Shown piece after piece: positions 16,940-29,739 of a stretch of DNA of 64,000 nt (position 1 is the first letter of the stretch; every line of letters begins with the position of its first letter). The notes under the pieces are model-generated. The model had not been told where the DNA came from. It searched no databases and saw only the letters and a program-made list of their open reading frames with translations. The DNA is from Streptomyces ortus. Lineage in GTDB: Bacteria; Actinomycetota; Actinomycetes; Streptomycetales; Streptomycetaceae. Made by a program: the position numbers and the translations under genes. The DNA is taken from the NCBI RefSeq assembly GCF_026341275.1, contig NZ_JAIFZO010000002.1:7408118-7472117 (forward strand), read 5' to 3'.

Positions 16940-17279
16940 GCGCAGTTCCCCGCGCCCCTGGGGGGGGAAGGGGCAGGCCGATTGGAACGTGCGGGCACGT
17001 CGTGGCTGAGCGCGCAGTTCCCCGCGCCCCTGGGTGGTGATGGTGACGGGCTGTCGGCAGGTGCGGGTGCGCTGTGGTGGGCCGCGCAGTTCCCCGCGCC
17101 CCTGAAGGGGCGCCCCTTCAGGGGCGCGGGGAACGGCGCACTCAGCCACAGCACGCCCGACTTGACAGCGCGGGGCACCCTTTCCCACCCAGGGGCGCGG
17201 GGAACTGCGCGCTCAGCCGTGGTGCGGCTGCACCTTTGAAACGTGCCTCCACCTGCTCGGGGGCGCGGGGAACGGCGCA
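16940..17279. repeat. Cluster of six interspersed repeat elements, three forward then three inverted
   Basis: The core GCGCAGTTCCCCGCGCCCCTG occurs in forward orientation near 16940-16962, 17012-17034 and 17085-17105, and its complement near 17119-17140, 17190-17211 and 17258-17279. Copies are separated by about 35-70 bp of variable sequence. The cluster fills the 398-bp gap between the convergent RmdA-like and LysR genes, where I see no gene. Resembles REP-type 3' elements; may act as terminators or mRNA stabilisers. Confidence 0.9.
17089..17134. repeat. 46-bp perfect palindrome at the centre of the repeat cluster
   Basis: The third forward and the first inverted element meet head to head: GTTCCCCGCGCCCCTGAAGG (17089-17108) and its exact complement run through a GGGGCGCCCC centre to 17134, with no unpaired base. 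It would form a very stable cruciform or RNA hairpin. Confidence 0.93.
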
Positions 17280-17318
17280 ATGCGGTGCGCGCGCCCCCGC
17301 CGAATCCCCGTTCACCGT

Positions 17319-18203
17319 TCACCGTTCCAGCAGCATCCGCTGCAGTTCTCGTGCCGCCCGCGGCGGCGCCACGTCACTGCGGTGGGCCAGCGCGATCGTC
17401 CGGGCCAGCCCGGGCCGCGCCAGCGGCGTCACCCGCAACCCCGCCCCCGACCGCACCGCCACCATCCGCGGCACCACGGCCACCCCCAGCCCCGCCCGCA
17501 CAAACCCCAGCACCGCGTCCATCTCCCCGCCCTCCACCGCGAAATCCGGGTCGAACCCCGCGGAGCGGCACGCGGCGACGGTCAGCTCCCGCAGGTCGTA
17601 CCCGTGCCGGAACATCACCAGCCGTTCCCCCTCCAGGTCGGGGACCCCGACGGCCCGCCGCCCGCCCCCCGGCGCCGGCGCGTCGGGCGAGGACACCACC
17701 ACCAGGTCCTCCCGCAACACCTCCACCGTGGTCAGCGCCGGTGAGGGGGTGGGGAGAGGGAGGACGACGAGGGCCAGGTCCAGCGCCCCGCGCGCCAGCT
17801 CCCGTACGAGGTCGTGCGAGCCCCCCTCCTCGATCAGCAGCCTGATCCCGGGATAGCGGTCGTGGAAGGCGCGCAGCACGTCCGGCAGCAGCCCCGTGCA
17901 CAGACTCGGCGTCGCCCCCAGCCGCACCCGCCCGCTGCGCAGCTGCGCCAGCTCCTGCACCTCGTGCCGAGCAGTCTCCGCGTCCGCCAGGATGCGCCGG
18001 GCCAGCGGCAGCAGCGCCTCCCCGGCGTCCGTGAGCGTGATGTTCCCCCGCGCCCGCAGGAAGAGATCGGCCCCCAACTCCCGCTCCAGCGCCTTGATCT
18101 GCTGGGAGAGCGACGGCTGGGCCACATGCACCACGTCGGCGGCCCGGGTGAAGTGCCGGGTCTCGGCGACGGCCACGAAGTACTGGAGCTGCTGGAACTG
18201 CAT
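17319..18203 (-). CDS. LysR family transcriptional regulator
   Basis: 294 residues. N-terminal winged helix-turn-helix: MQFQQLQYFVAVAETRHFTR, then AADVVHVAQPSLSQQIKALE. The C-terminal two-lobed effector domain begins near residue 90 (RVRLGATPSLCTGLLPDVLR). It is divergent from the succinate dehydrogenase operon, with 94 bp between starts that hold a T-N11-A box (18224-18238), so it probably regulates that operon and itself in response to a small metabolite, perhaps a C4 dicarboxylate. The effector is not known. Confidence 0.93.
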   Translation of the reverse strand: MQFQQLQYFVAVAETRHFTRAADVVHVAQPSLSQQIKALERELGADLFLRARGNITLTDAGEALLPLARRILADAETARHEVQELAQLRSGRVRLGATPSLCTGLLPDVLRAFHDRYPGIRLLIEEGGSHDLVRELARGALDLALVVLPLPTPSPALTTVEVLREDLVVVSSPDAPAPGGGRRAVGVPDLEGERLVMFRHGYDLRELTVAACRSAGFDPDFAVEGGEMDAVLGFVRAGLGVAVVPRMVAVRSGAGLRVTPLARPGLARTIALAHRSDVAPPRAARELQRMLLER

Positions 18204-18223
18204 GCCCCCATCGTACGTCCACG

Positions 18224-18238
18224 ATAGGCGCAGTCTAT
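18224..18238. promoter_or_regulatory. LysR-type box ATAG-N7-CTAT
   Basis: ATAGGCGCAGTCTAT has the T-N11-A core with flanking dyad symmetry, placed 21 bp upstream of the LysR start and 60 bp upstream of the cytochrome b start. Candidate operator for the divergent pair. Confidence 0.6.
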
Positions 18239-18297
18239 GGAAACGAGCCGGACCATGTCTTGGACCGATCGATCACCCCGGCCGTAACGTCGATCAC

Positions 18298-19005
18298 ATG
18301 GCTCTGGCAACGCGGACGGAACGAAAACCGTCCATGACGCGCACCATGTGGGACTCGTCCGTCGGCAAGAAGACCGTGATGGCCGTCAGCGGCCTGATCA
18401 TGCTGGGGTACCTGGCCGTCCACATGCTCGGCAACCTCAAGATCTTCTTCGGGGAGGGCGAGTTCGACCACTACGCCCACTGGCTGCGCACCCTCGGCGA
18501 GCCCTTCCTGCACTACGAGTGGGCCCTGTGGATCGTCCGCGTCGTCCTGGTCGTCGCCGTCGTCGCGCACGCCGTGTCCGCGTACCAGCTCAGCCGCCGC
18601 GACATCCGCGCGCGCCCCACCAAGTACGCGCACAAGAAGCCCCGGGCCAGTTACGCCACCCGCACCATGCGCTGGGGCGGGATCATCCTCGGCCTGTTCA
18701 TCGTCTGGCACATCCTGGACCTGACCACCGGCACCGTGCACGCGAACGGCTTCCAGCACGGACACCCGTACCAGAACGTGATCGACACCTTCTCCACCTG
18801 GTACGGCAACGTCATCTACATCGTCGCCGTCCTCGCGCTCGGCCTGCACGTCCGGCACGGCTTCTGGAGCGCCGCACAGACCCTGGGCGTGGGCAGCCGT
18901 ACCCGCGACCGAGCCTTCAAGACCATCGCCGACGTGCTCGCCGTGGTGCTCACGGCGGGCTTCGTCGCCGTACCCGTGGGCGTGATGACCGGAGTGGTGA
19001 GCTGA
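18298..19005 (+). CDS. sdhC: Succinate dehydrogenase/fumarate reductase cytochrome b subunit (b558 type)
   Basis: 235 residues with five predicted membrane helices (about 27-47, 77-100, 121-142, 165-187 and 208-230), the single-subunit anchor typical of Bacillus-type (TIGR02046) complexes. His residues that could ligate two hemes are spaced along the helices: VHMLGNL, VVAHAVSAY, VWHILDL and LGLHVRHGF. It anchors the A and B subunits and passes electrons to the quinone pool. The ATG at 18298 is the first; a second lies at 18334. 1 bp separates its stop from the sdhA ATG. Streptomyces usually also carry a separate four-subunit sdhCDAB; this appears to be the alternative complex. Confidence 0.92.
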   Translation: MALATRTERKPSMTRTMWDSSVGKKTVMAVSGLIMLGYLAVHMLGNLKIFFGEGEFDHYAHWLRTLGEPFLHYEWALWIVRVVLVVAVVAHAVSAYQLSRRDIRARPTKYAHKKPRASYATRTMRWGGIILGLFIVWHILDLTTGTVHANGFQHGHPYQNVIDTFSTWYGNVIYIVAVLALGLHVRHGFWSAAQTLGVGSRTRDRAFKTIADVLAVVLTAGFVAVPVGVMTGVVS

Positions 19006-19006
19006 C

Positions 19007-20991
<1,985 letters not shown>

Positions 20992-20995
<4 letters not shown>

Positions 20996-21741
20996 AGCTC
21001 ACCCTGCGCGTCTGGCGGCAGCGGAACGCCGACGCCGACGGAGCGATGTCCACCTACCAGGTCGACGGCATCTCGGCCGACATGTCCTTCCTGGAGATGC
21101 TCGACACCCTCAATGAGGAGCTCATCCTCGCCGGCGAGGATCCCGTCGCCTTCGACCACGACTGCCGCGAGGGCATCTGCGGCGCCTGCTCGCTCGTCAT
21201 CAACGGTGACGCGCACGGACCCGAGCGCACCACCACCTGCCAGCTGCACATGCGGTCCTTCCACGACGGGGACACGATCGACATCGAGCCGTGGCGCGCC
21301 TCCGCGTTCCCGGTCGTCAAGGACCTCGTGGTCGACCGGTCCGCGTTCGACCGGATCATCCAGGCCGGCGGGTACGTGACCGCGCCGACCGGTGCCGCGC
21401 CGGAGGCGCACGCCACACCGGTACCCAAGCCGGACGCCGACTTCGCGTTCGAGCACGCCGAGTGCATCGGGTGCGGGGCGTGTGTGGCGGCCTGCCCGAA
21501 CGGCGCCGCGATGCTGTTCACCTCGGCGAAGGTGAACCATCTGAACGTGCTGCCGCAGGGCGCTCCCGAGCGGGAGACACGGGTGCTGGACATGGTCGCG
21601 CAGATGGACCAGGAGGGGTTCGGGGGGTGCACGCTCGCGGGGGAGTGCGCGACGGCCTGCCCCAAGGGAATCCCGCTGTTCTCCATCACCGGGATGAACA
21701 AGGAGTGGCTGCGGGCCAGTAGGAAGGCCCCCAGGCGGTAG
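20992..21741 (+). CDS. sdhB: Succinate dehydrogenase/fumarate reductase iron-sulfur subunit
   Basis: 249 residues. Plant-type ferredoxin domain with the [2Fe-2S] ligands in CREGICGACSL and a later TTTCQ, then a C-terminal ferredoxin-like domain with CIGCGACVAACPN and CTLAGECATACPKGIP, supplying ligands of the [4Fe-4S] and [3Fe-4S] clusters. It links the flavoprotein to the cytochrome b anchor. Last gene of the sdhCAB operon, coupled to sdhA by an ATGA overlap. An imperfect GC hairpin (21740-21774) follows. Confidence 0.95.
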
Positions 21742-21774
21742 GGGCCGCCAAGGGGGACAGGGGGCGGCGCCCCT
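21740..21774 (+). terminator. GC-rich hairpin after sdhB
   Basis: AGGGGC (21740-21745) pairs with GCCCCT (21769-21774), extended imperfectly by CGCC/GGCG. Starts within the sdhB stop codon. Weaker than the other hairpins in the window. Confidence 0.5.
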
Positions 21775-21917
21775 GGCATTCAGCAAGCTCACACTCGGGC
21801 TCTCTCCGCGGGTTACTCGGCGGTCAGCCGGTGTCGGAAGAACAGGAGCGCACGGACCCGCACACCCGGGTCCGCCGCGCCGCTCCGCCGCATCCGGCCT
21901 GTGACCAGGAGAGAGCC

Positions 21918-22688
21918 ATGACCGGCGTTTCCACGCTCGACAGCCCCCCGCCGCCGACGGCACCCGCCCGCTACACCGTCACCCTCGCCCGCGACGAGTC
22001 CGACGTCCGGGACGCACAGCGACTGCGCCACGACGTCTTCGCAGGCGAGCTGGGCGCCCTGCTCACCACCCCGCAGCCGGGGCTCGACATCGACGCCTTC
22101 GACGTGTACTGCGACCACCTGCTCGTACGCGACACCACGACCGGCCAGGCCGTCGGAACCTACCGGCTGCTGCCGCCGGAGCGTGCCGCGGTCGCCGGAC
22201 GGCTCTACTCGGAGAGCGAGTTCGACCTCGGCCCCCTGGCCGCGATCCGCCCCGGTCTGGTCGAGGTCGGCCGCTCCTGCGTCCACCCCGACCACCGCGA
22301 CGGCGCCGTCATCGGCCTGATCTGGGCCGGGATCGCCCGTTACATGGTCGACGGCGGCCACGAGTGGCTGGCGGGCTGCTGCTCCCTCCCGCTCGCCGAC
22401 GGCGGGGCCCTCGCGGCGGGCACCTGGGACCGGGTGCGGGGCAAGCACCTCGCGCCCGAGGAGTACCGCGTACGGCCGCTGCGGCCCTGGAACCCCGAGG
22501 GCGTCGCCCGGGCGGGCCGCGCCGAACTGCCCCCACTCCTGCGCGGCTATCTGCGCCTGGGCGCCTGGGTCTGCGCGGAGCCGGCCCACGACCCGGACTT
22601 CGGCGTCGCCGACCTGTACGTGCTGCTGTCGATGCGCCGGGTCGACCCGCGCTATCTGCGGCACTTCCTCTCCCTCGTGCCCGCGTGA
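21918..22688 (+). CDS. olsB: GNAT-type acyltransferase, OlsB-like (ornithine N-alpha-acyltransferase)
   Basis: 256 residues from the ATG at 21918 (AGGAGAGA upstream). The fold and motifs match the hemolysin-like/OlsB acyltransferases: YTVTLARDESDVRDAQRLRH, then FDVYCDHLLVRDTTTGQ, VGTYRLLPPERA, VEVGRSCVHPDHRDG and GCCSLPLADGG. OlsB transfers a 3-hydroxyacyl chain from ACP to the alpha-amino group of ornithine, giving lyso-ornithine lipid at the membrane. The next gene is a PlsC-type acyltransferase overlapping by GTGA, as expected for an olsB-olsA pair; an SCO0921/SCO0920-like arrangement is recalled from memory. Ornithine specificity is inferred. Confidence 0.82.
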   Translation: MTGVSTLDSPPPPTAPARYTVTLARDESDVRDAQRLRHDVFAGELGALLTTPQPGLDIDAFDVYCDHLLVRDTTTGQAVGTYRLLPPERAAVAGRLYSESEFDLGPLAAIRPGLVEVGRSCVHPDHRDGAVIGLIWAGIARYMVDGGHEWLAGCCSLPLADGGALAAGTWDRVRGKHLAPEEYRVRPLRPWNPEGVARAGRAELPPLLRGYLRLGAWVCAEPAHDPDFGVADLYVLLSMRRVDPRYLRHFLSLVPA

Positions 22689-23647
22689 GCGCTTACGGCC
22701 CCGCCACCCTCCGCCCGGTCGGCGGGGTACGTGGGGGCGCCGCTCCCGCCGACGGCGCTCCGGCGAGCGCCTGGCTGCCCAGTGCCCCCTGTACGCCGGG
22801 GGCCTGTGTGGAGTCCGGGCGGGTGGTCGGGGGCGGGCCGCGTGCCGTGCTGCGGGTGGTGTCGCTGCTCGTCGTCGTGGCCACCGGAATCGCGCTGATC
22901 CCGGTCGTCGCGCGGGTTCCCGCCGGCCCCCGCGACCGGCTCATCAGATGGTGGTGCCGGACGATCGTGCGCGCCGCGGGCGTGCGGCTGCGCACCACCG
23001 GCGCCGCCCCGCCCACCGGCGGCCTGCTACTGGTGGCCAACCACATCTCCTGGCTCGACATCCCGCTGCTCGCGGCCGTCCGGCCCGCCCGGATGCTCGC
23101 CAAGGCGGAGATCCGGCGGTGGCCCCTGGCCGGGGCGCTCACCGCGAGCAGCGGCGCGCTGTTCATCGAGCGCGACCGACTGCGCGCGCTGCCCGAGATG
23201 GTCGGGAGCATCGCGCGGTCCCTGCGCGACGGCGGAGCGGTGGCGGTCTTCCCCGAGGGGAGCACCTGGTGCGGCCGGGCGCGGGGCAGCTTCCGCCGGG
23301 CCGTCTTCCAGGCCGCCCTCGACGCGGACGCCGCCGTCCAGCCGGTGCGCCTGCGGTACCGGCGCGACGGGGGCGCGCTGAGCACCGCACCCGCGTTCGT
23401 GGGCAGTGACTCGCTGCTCACCTCGGTGTGGCGGGTCGTGTCGGCCCGCCACCTCGTGGCCGAGGTGCGGGTCGGGCCGGTGCTCCCGCCGGGCTCCGCC
23501 CCCGACCGGCGGGCACTGGCCCGGGCCGCCGAAACGGCCACCACCCACCTGGCCGCCGGCCACCCGGCCCCCACCCGCTCCATCCCTGCCGTGCATCCGC
23601 ACACCCGCGCCGCTCGACCGAACACGGAAGCGCACGCACACCTCTGA
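22685..23647 (+). CDS. olsA: 1-acyl-glycerol-3-phosphate/lyso-lipid O-acyltransferase, OlsA-like
   Basis: 320 residues from a GTG overlapping the olsB-like stop. A variable 50-residue N-terminus precedes a hydrophobic helix (VVSLLVVVATGIALIPVVA) and a PlsC domain: NHISWLDIPLL (the catalytic H-x4-D), GALFIERDRL and AVFPEGSTWCG (substrate-binding EGS). Paired with OlsB it would add the second, ester-linked chain to lyso-ornithine lipid. Classical PlsC members make phosphatidic acid; context decides here. The C-terminal 50 residues are Pro/His/Ala-rich and probably disordered. Confidence 0.83.
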   Translation: MSAYGPATLRPVGGVRGGAAPADGAPASAWLPSAPCTPGACVESGRVVGGGPRAVLRVVSLLVVVATGIALIPVVARVPAGPRDRLIRWWCRTIVRAAGVRLRTTGAAPPTGGLLLVANHISWLDIPLLAAVRPARMLAKAEIRRWPLAGALTASSGALFIERDRLRALPEMVGSIARSLRDGGAVAVFPEGSTWCGRARGSFRRAVFQAALDADAAVQPVRLRYRRDGGALSTAPAFVGSDSLLTSVWRVVSARHLVAEVRVGPVLPPGSAPDRRALARAAETATTHLAAGHPAPTRSIPAVHPHTRAARPNTEAHAHL

Positions 23648-23680
23648 CGGACCGTCACCACTCCGGGGTACCGTCCCCGC

Positions 23681-25188
23681 ATGTACCCCGGAGCGTACGA
23701 CCCCGCCAGGACGGCCGTCGTCACCGCCGAGGGCGGCCGTGCCCTCACCTACGGCCAACTGGAGGAGCGCTCCCTGCGGCTCGCCGACCATCTGCGGTCC
23801 GCCGGGCTGCGCGCGGGCGACCATCTGGCACTCCTCGCCGACAACGACCCGCGCGTCCTGGAGGTCTACTGGGCCGCGCTCCGCTCCGGCCTCTACCTGA
23901 CCGTGGTCAACCACCACCTGACCGCCGACGAGGCCGCCTACATCGTCCGCGACTGCGGGGCGAGGGCGCTCATCGTCTCGGCGCCGCTCACCGAACTCGG
24001 CCGCCTTGTCCGGGAGTCGGCCCCGGACACGGCACTGCATCTGAACTTCGACGACGGCTCGTACGAGCGTGCCCTCGCCGACGCCTCACCCGAACCCCCG
24101 GCCCACCAGCCCCGGGGCGTCGACATGCTCTACTCCTCCGGCACCACAGGCCTGCCCAAGGGCATCGCGCCGACGCTCCCCGAGGGGGACGTCCGCGAGG
24201 AGACGAGCATGTACCAACTGCTCTTCCAGCCCATGTACGGCTTCGGCGAGGACACCGTCTACCTCTGCCCGGCCCCGCTGTACCACGCGGCGCCCCTGCG
24301 TTTCAGCTTCGTGGTGACCGCGACGGGCGGCACGGTCGTCCTCATGAACTCCCTCGACTCCTTCGACCCGCGCCGCGCGTTGGCGGCGATCGAGCACCAC
24401 CGGGTCACGCACAGCCAGTGGGTGCCCACCATGTTCGTACGGATGCTGAAGCTGCCGGACGAGGTGCGCGGCGCGTACGACGTGTCGTCGATGCGGGTCG
24501 CCGTCCACGCCGCCGCGCCCTGCCCCGTCGAGGTCAAACGCCGGATGATGGACTGGTGGGGGCCCGTCCTGTACGAGTACTACTCCGCGACCGAGGCCAA
24601 CGGGATCACCTTCGTCGGCCCCGAGGAGTGGCTGCGCAAGCCCGGCACCGTGGGCCGCGGCGGCTTCCTGGGCGAACTGCGGATCTGCGACGACGACGGC
24701 AAGGTACTGCCCGCCGGCGAGACGGGGACCGTGTACTTCGAGCGCGACGAACTCCCCTTCCGCTACCACAACGACGAGGCCCGCACCCGCCAGGCACAGC
24801 ATCCCGACCACCCCAACTGGACGACCACGGGGGACATCGGGCACGTCGACGAGGACGGCTGTCTCTTCCTGACCGACCGCAGGGCGTTCACCATCATCTC
24901 CGGCGGCGTGAACATCTACCCGCAGGAGATCGAGGACTGCCTCACCCTCCACCCCCAGGTCGCCGACGTGGCGGTCATCGGCGTACCGGACCCGGAGATG
25001 GGCGAGGCGGTCAAGGCCGTCGTCCAGCCCGCCCCCGACGCGACCCCCGGCCCGCGCCTCGCCCGCGAACTGCTCGACTTCGTCCGCGACCGCATCGCCC
25101 ACTACAAGGCGCCCCGCAGCGTGGACTTCACGGACGCGTTGCCGCGTACCCCCACCGGCAAACTGGCCAAGTCCAGGCTGCGCGAGGC

Positions 25189-25201
<13 letters not shown>
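23681..25201 (+). CDS. AMP-dependent acyl-CoA synthetase/ligase (FadD-like)
   Basis: 506 residues of the ANL superfamily. P-loop LYSSGTTGLPKGIAP, substrate-pocket region YEYYSATEANGI, TGDIGHVDEDGCLFL (ribose-binding Asp), the hinge LTDRRAFTIISGGVNIYP, and the C-terminal catalytic Lys in PTGKLAKSRLR. It activates a carboxylic acid to acyl-AMP and then to the CoA thioester. It lies 33 bp after the acyltransferase pair on the same strand and could feed acyl groups to it, though OlsB usually uses acyl-ACP. Its 3' end overlaps the UvrA-like gene by 13 bp in convergent orientation. The acid used is not predictable. Confidence 0.92.
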
Positions 25202-27567
<2,366 letters not shown>

Positions 27568-27624
27568 GGGGTGACTCCTACGGAAGGAACGGAAGGAAGG
27601 GTGTGCCGGGGGCCAGTGGACCAC

Positions 27625-28641
27625 TCACCCGGGCCCGAGCCCCGCAACCCGCGCCAGCCGCCGGAACGAGTCCACCAGCCCCTCCCGGTCGTACGTACTG
27701 GTCGTGACCAGCACCTCGTCCGCCGAGGTCTCCTTGATCATCGTCGCCAGCTCATGGGCGACCTGCTCCTCGGTGCCGGCGAGCTGACCGGCGAGACCGG
27801 CCTCGTAGAAGCCCCGCTCCTTCTCCGTCATCGTCGGCGTCAGCGACTCGACCCGTTCGGCGGACGGCAGCGGCGGGAACGTACCGTGGGTGCGCGAGTA
27901 CGCCATCGACCAGGCCTCCGGCAGCAGCAGGCGCCGCGCCTCCTCCGGGGTCCGGGCGACCGCGACCGTGCCGGAGATGACGACGTACGGCTCCGACGCC
28001 CACACGGAGGGCCGGAACGTCTCGCGGTAGTGGTCGATGCCCCGGCGCATCTTCTCGCGGTTCCTGAGGTCGCCGATCACCATGGGCAGCCCGGCCCGGG
28101 CGGCGATCGTCGCGCCCTCGCCCATGGCCAGCACGAACGGCGGCACGGTCAGGCCCTCGGCCGGGCGTGCGCGCACCCCGGTCGGGGACGTGCCGCGGAA
28201 CCAGCCCAGCAGCTCGTCGAGCTGCCGGGCGAAGTCGTCCGCCACGTCCTTGTCCCGGCCCAGGGCCCTGCGCACGCCGTCCGTGAACCCCACGGAACGG
28301 CCGAGTCCCATGTCGATGCGGCCGGGGAACAGGGACTCCAGGACGCCGAACTGTTCCGCCACCACCAGGGGCTGGTGGTTGGGCAGCATGACCCCGCCCG
28401 TGCCCACCCGGATCGAGTCGGTGGCGGCGGCGACCGCGGCGGCCAGGACCGTCGGCGCGGACCCTGCCACCCCCGGCACGCCGTGATGTTCCGAGACCCA
28501 GATCCGGTGGTAGCCGAGCCCTTCCAGCTCCCGCGCCAGCCGCACGGTGTCGCGCAGCGCCTCGGGGGCGCCGTGGCCCTCCCGGGTGCGCGAGCGGTCC
28601 AGGACGGAGAAGCGCGTCCGGTGATCCTGCTGGTGTGCCAT
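27625..28641 (-). CDS. LLM-class flavin-dependent oxidoreductase (luciferase-like monooxygenase)
   Basis: 338 residues. TIM-barrel of the bacterial luciferase family: FSVLDRSRTREG, LGYHRIWVSEHHGVPGVAGSAP, RVGTGGVMLPNHQPLVVAEQF, and FPGRIDMGLGRSVGF, which is the pattern of the MsnO8/alkanal-type branch using FMNH2. Cytosolic. The ATG at 28641 has GGAGAAG upstream. It stops 57 bp before the UvrA-like start on the same strand; no shared function is obvious. Substrate unknown. Confidence 0.92.
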   Translation of the reverse strand: MAHQQDHRTRFSVLDRSRTREGHGAPEALRDTVRLARELEGLGYHRIWVSEHHGVPGVAGSAPTVLAAAVAAATDSIRVGTGGVMLPNHQPLVVAEQFGVLESLFPGRIDMGLGRSVGFTDGVRRALGRDKDVADDFARQLDELLGWFRGTSPTGVRARPAEGLTVPPFVLAMGEGATIAARAGLPMVIGDLRNREKMRRGIDHYRETFRPSVWASEPYVVISGTVAVARTPEEARRLLLPEAWSMAYSRTHGTFPPLPSAERVESLTPTMTEKERGFYEAGLAGQLAGTEEQVAHELATMIKETSADEVLVTTSTYDREGLVDSFRRLARVAGLGPG

Positions 28642-28829
28642 GACTTCTCCGGTGGAAGGAATGCGGGCAGGGGCCGTGGCCCGTCCTCCGTTTCAACAGC
28701 CGTCCCGCCGATTTCTTCCGCGCGGGCCGGAACCGGCTCGGGAATGACGGGAAAAAGATGGACTTGAGGGGCACTGCTTGATGGACCCACCCCTTCATTT
28801 TTCCGCCGGGATGCACATAACGTTGCGCC

Positions 28830-29717
28830 ATGGACACTCGAATCCCCCGGATCGCCGGTGCGCCCATCTCGTGGGGTGTGTGCGAAGTCCCCGACTGGGG
28901 CTACCAGTTGACACCCGAGCGCGTGCTCAAGGAGATGCGCGAGGTCGGTCTGGCCGCCACCGAGTTCGGACCCGAGGGCTTTCTGCCCGGCGAGCCGACG
29001 GCGATGGCGCAGGTCCTGGCCCACCACGACCTGCAGGCGGTCGGCGGCTTCACCCCGCTGCTGCTGCACGTACCCGGGCACGATCCGCTGCCCGAGGTCG
29101 ACACGCTCCTGGAGAGCTATGCCGCGTCCGGGGCCGACGTCCTCGTCCTGTCGGCCGTCACGGGACAGGACGGGTACGACTCCAGGCCCCAGCTGGACGC
29201 CGACGGCTGGAAGCTGCTGCTGTCCAACCTGGACCGGCTGACCGCGCTGGCCGCCGAACGGGGCGTACAGGCGGTACTGCACCCGCACGTCGGCACGATG
29301 GTCGAGAACGGCGAGGAGGTCCAGCGGGTGCTGGAGCACTCCGCGATCTCGCTCTGCCTCGACACCGGCCACCTGCTCATCGGCGGTACGGACCCCGCCG
29401 AGCTGACCCGGCAGGCCCCCGAGCGGATCGCCCACACCCATATGAAGGACGTGGACGCCGCCCTCGCCGCCAAGGTCCGGTCGGGCCGCCTCAGCTACAC
29501 GGACGCCGTCCGGGACGGCATGTACCGGCCACTGGGCGCCGGTGACGTGGACGTCCGGGCCATCGTGAGCCACCTCGGGGCCCGCGGCTACGACGGCTGG
29601 TACGTCCTGGAGCAGGACACCATCCTCACCGACGAGCCCGTCGGCAAGGGGCCCGTGGACGACGTGTGGAGCAGCGCGGAGTTCCTGCGTTCGGTGCTGC
29701 GCGACGCACCCCGCTGA
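28830..29717 (+). CDS. Sugar phosphate isomerase/epimerase-family TIM barrel (IolE-like)
   Basis: 295 residues of the AP-endonuclease-2 (xylose isomerase-like) fold. Begins IAGAPISWGVCEVPDWGYQ, the hallmark of the inosose dehydratase (IolE) group, with metal-site residues expected in LHPHVGTMVE, LCLDTGHLLIGG, AHTHMKDVD and a final YVLEQD. It would dehydrate or isomerise an inosose-type ketosugar. Divergent from the LLM gene and convergent with the two MocA-type dehydrogenases, which would make such a substrate. Assignment to IolE proper is likely but not certain. Confidence 0.87.
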   Translation: MDTRIPRIAGAPISWGVCEVPDWGYQLTPERVLKEMREVGLAATEFGPEGFLPGEPTAMAQVLAHHDLQAVGGFTPLLLHVPGHDPLPEVDTLLESYAASGADVLVLSAVTGQDGYDSRPQLDADGWKLLLSNLDRLTALAAERGVQAVLHPHVGTMVENGEEVQRVLEHSAISLCLDTGHLLIGGTDPAELTRQAPERIAHTHMKDVDAALAAKVRSGRLSYTDAVRDGMYRPLGAGDVDVRAIVSHLGARGYDGWYVLEQDTILTDEPVGKGPVDDVWSSAEFLRSVLRDAPR

Positions 29718-29739
29718 CGCAGCGCCGAAGCGGGACCGC

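Noticed and set aside
14752..17322. Very long minus-strand frame (over 850 codons) opposite the GGDEF-EAL gene
   Set aside because: Shadow frame; rich in Arg, Gly, Pro and lacking any recognisable motif.
28642..28829. LacI-type operator near AACGTT upstream of the IolE-like gene
   Set aside because: The palindrome is only 6 bp and lacks flanking symmetry; too common to support a site.
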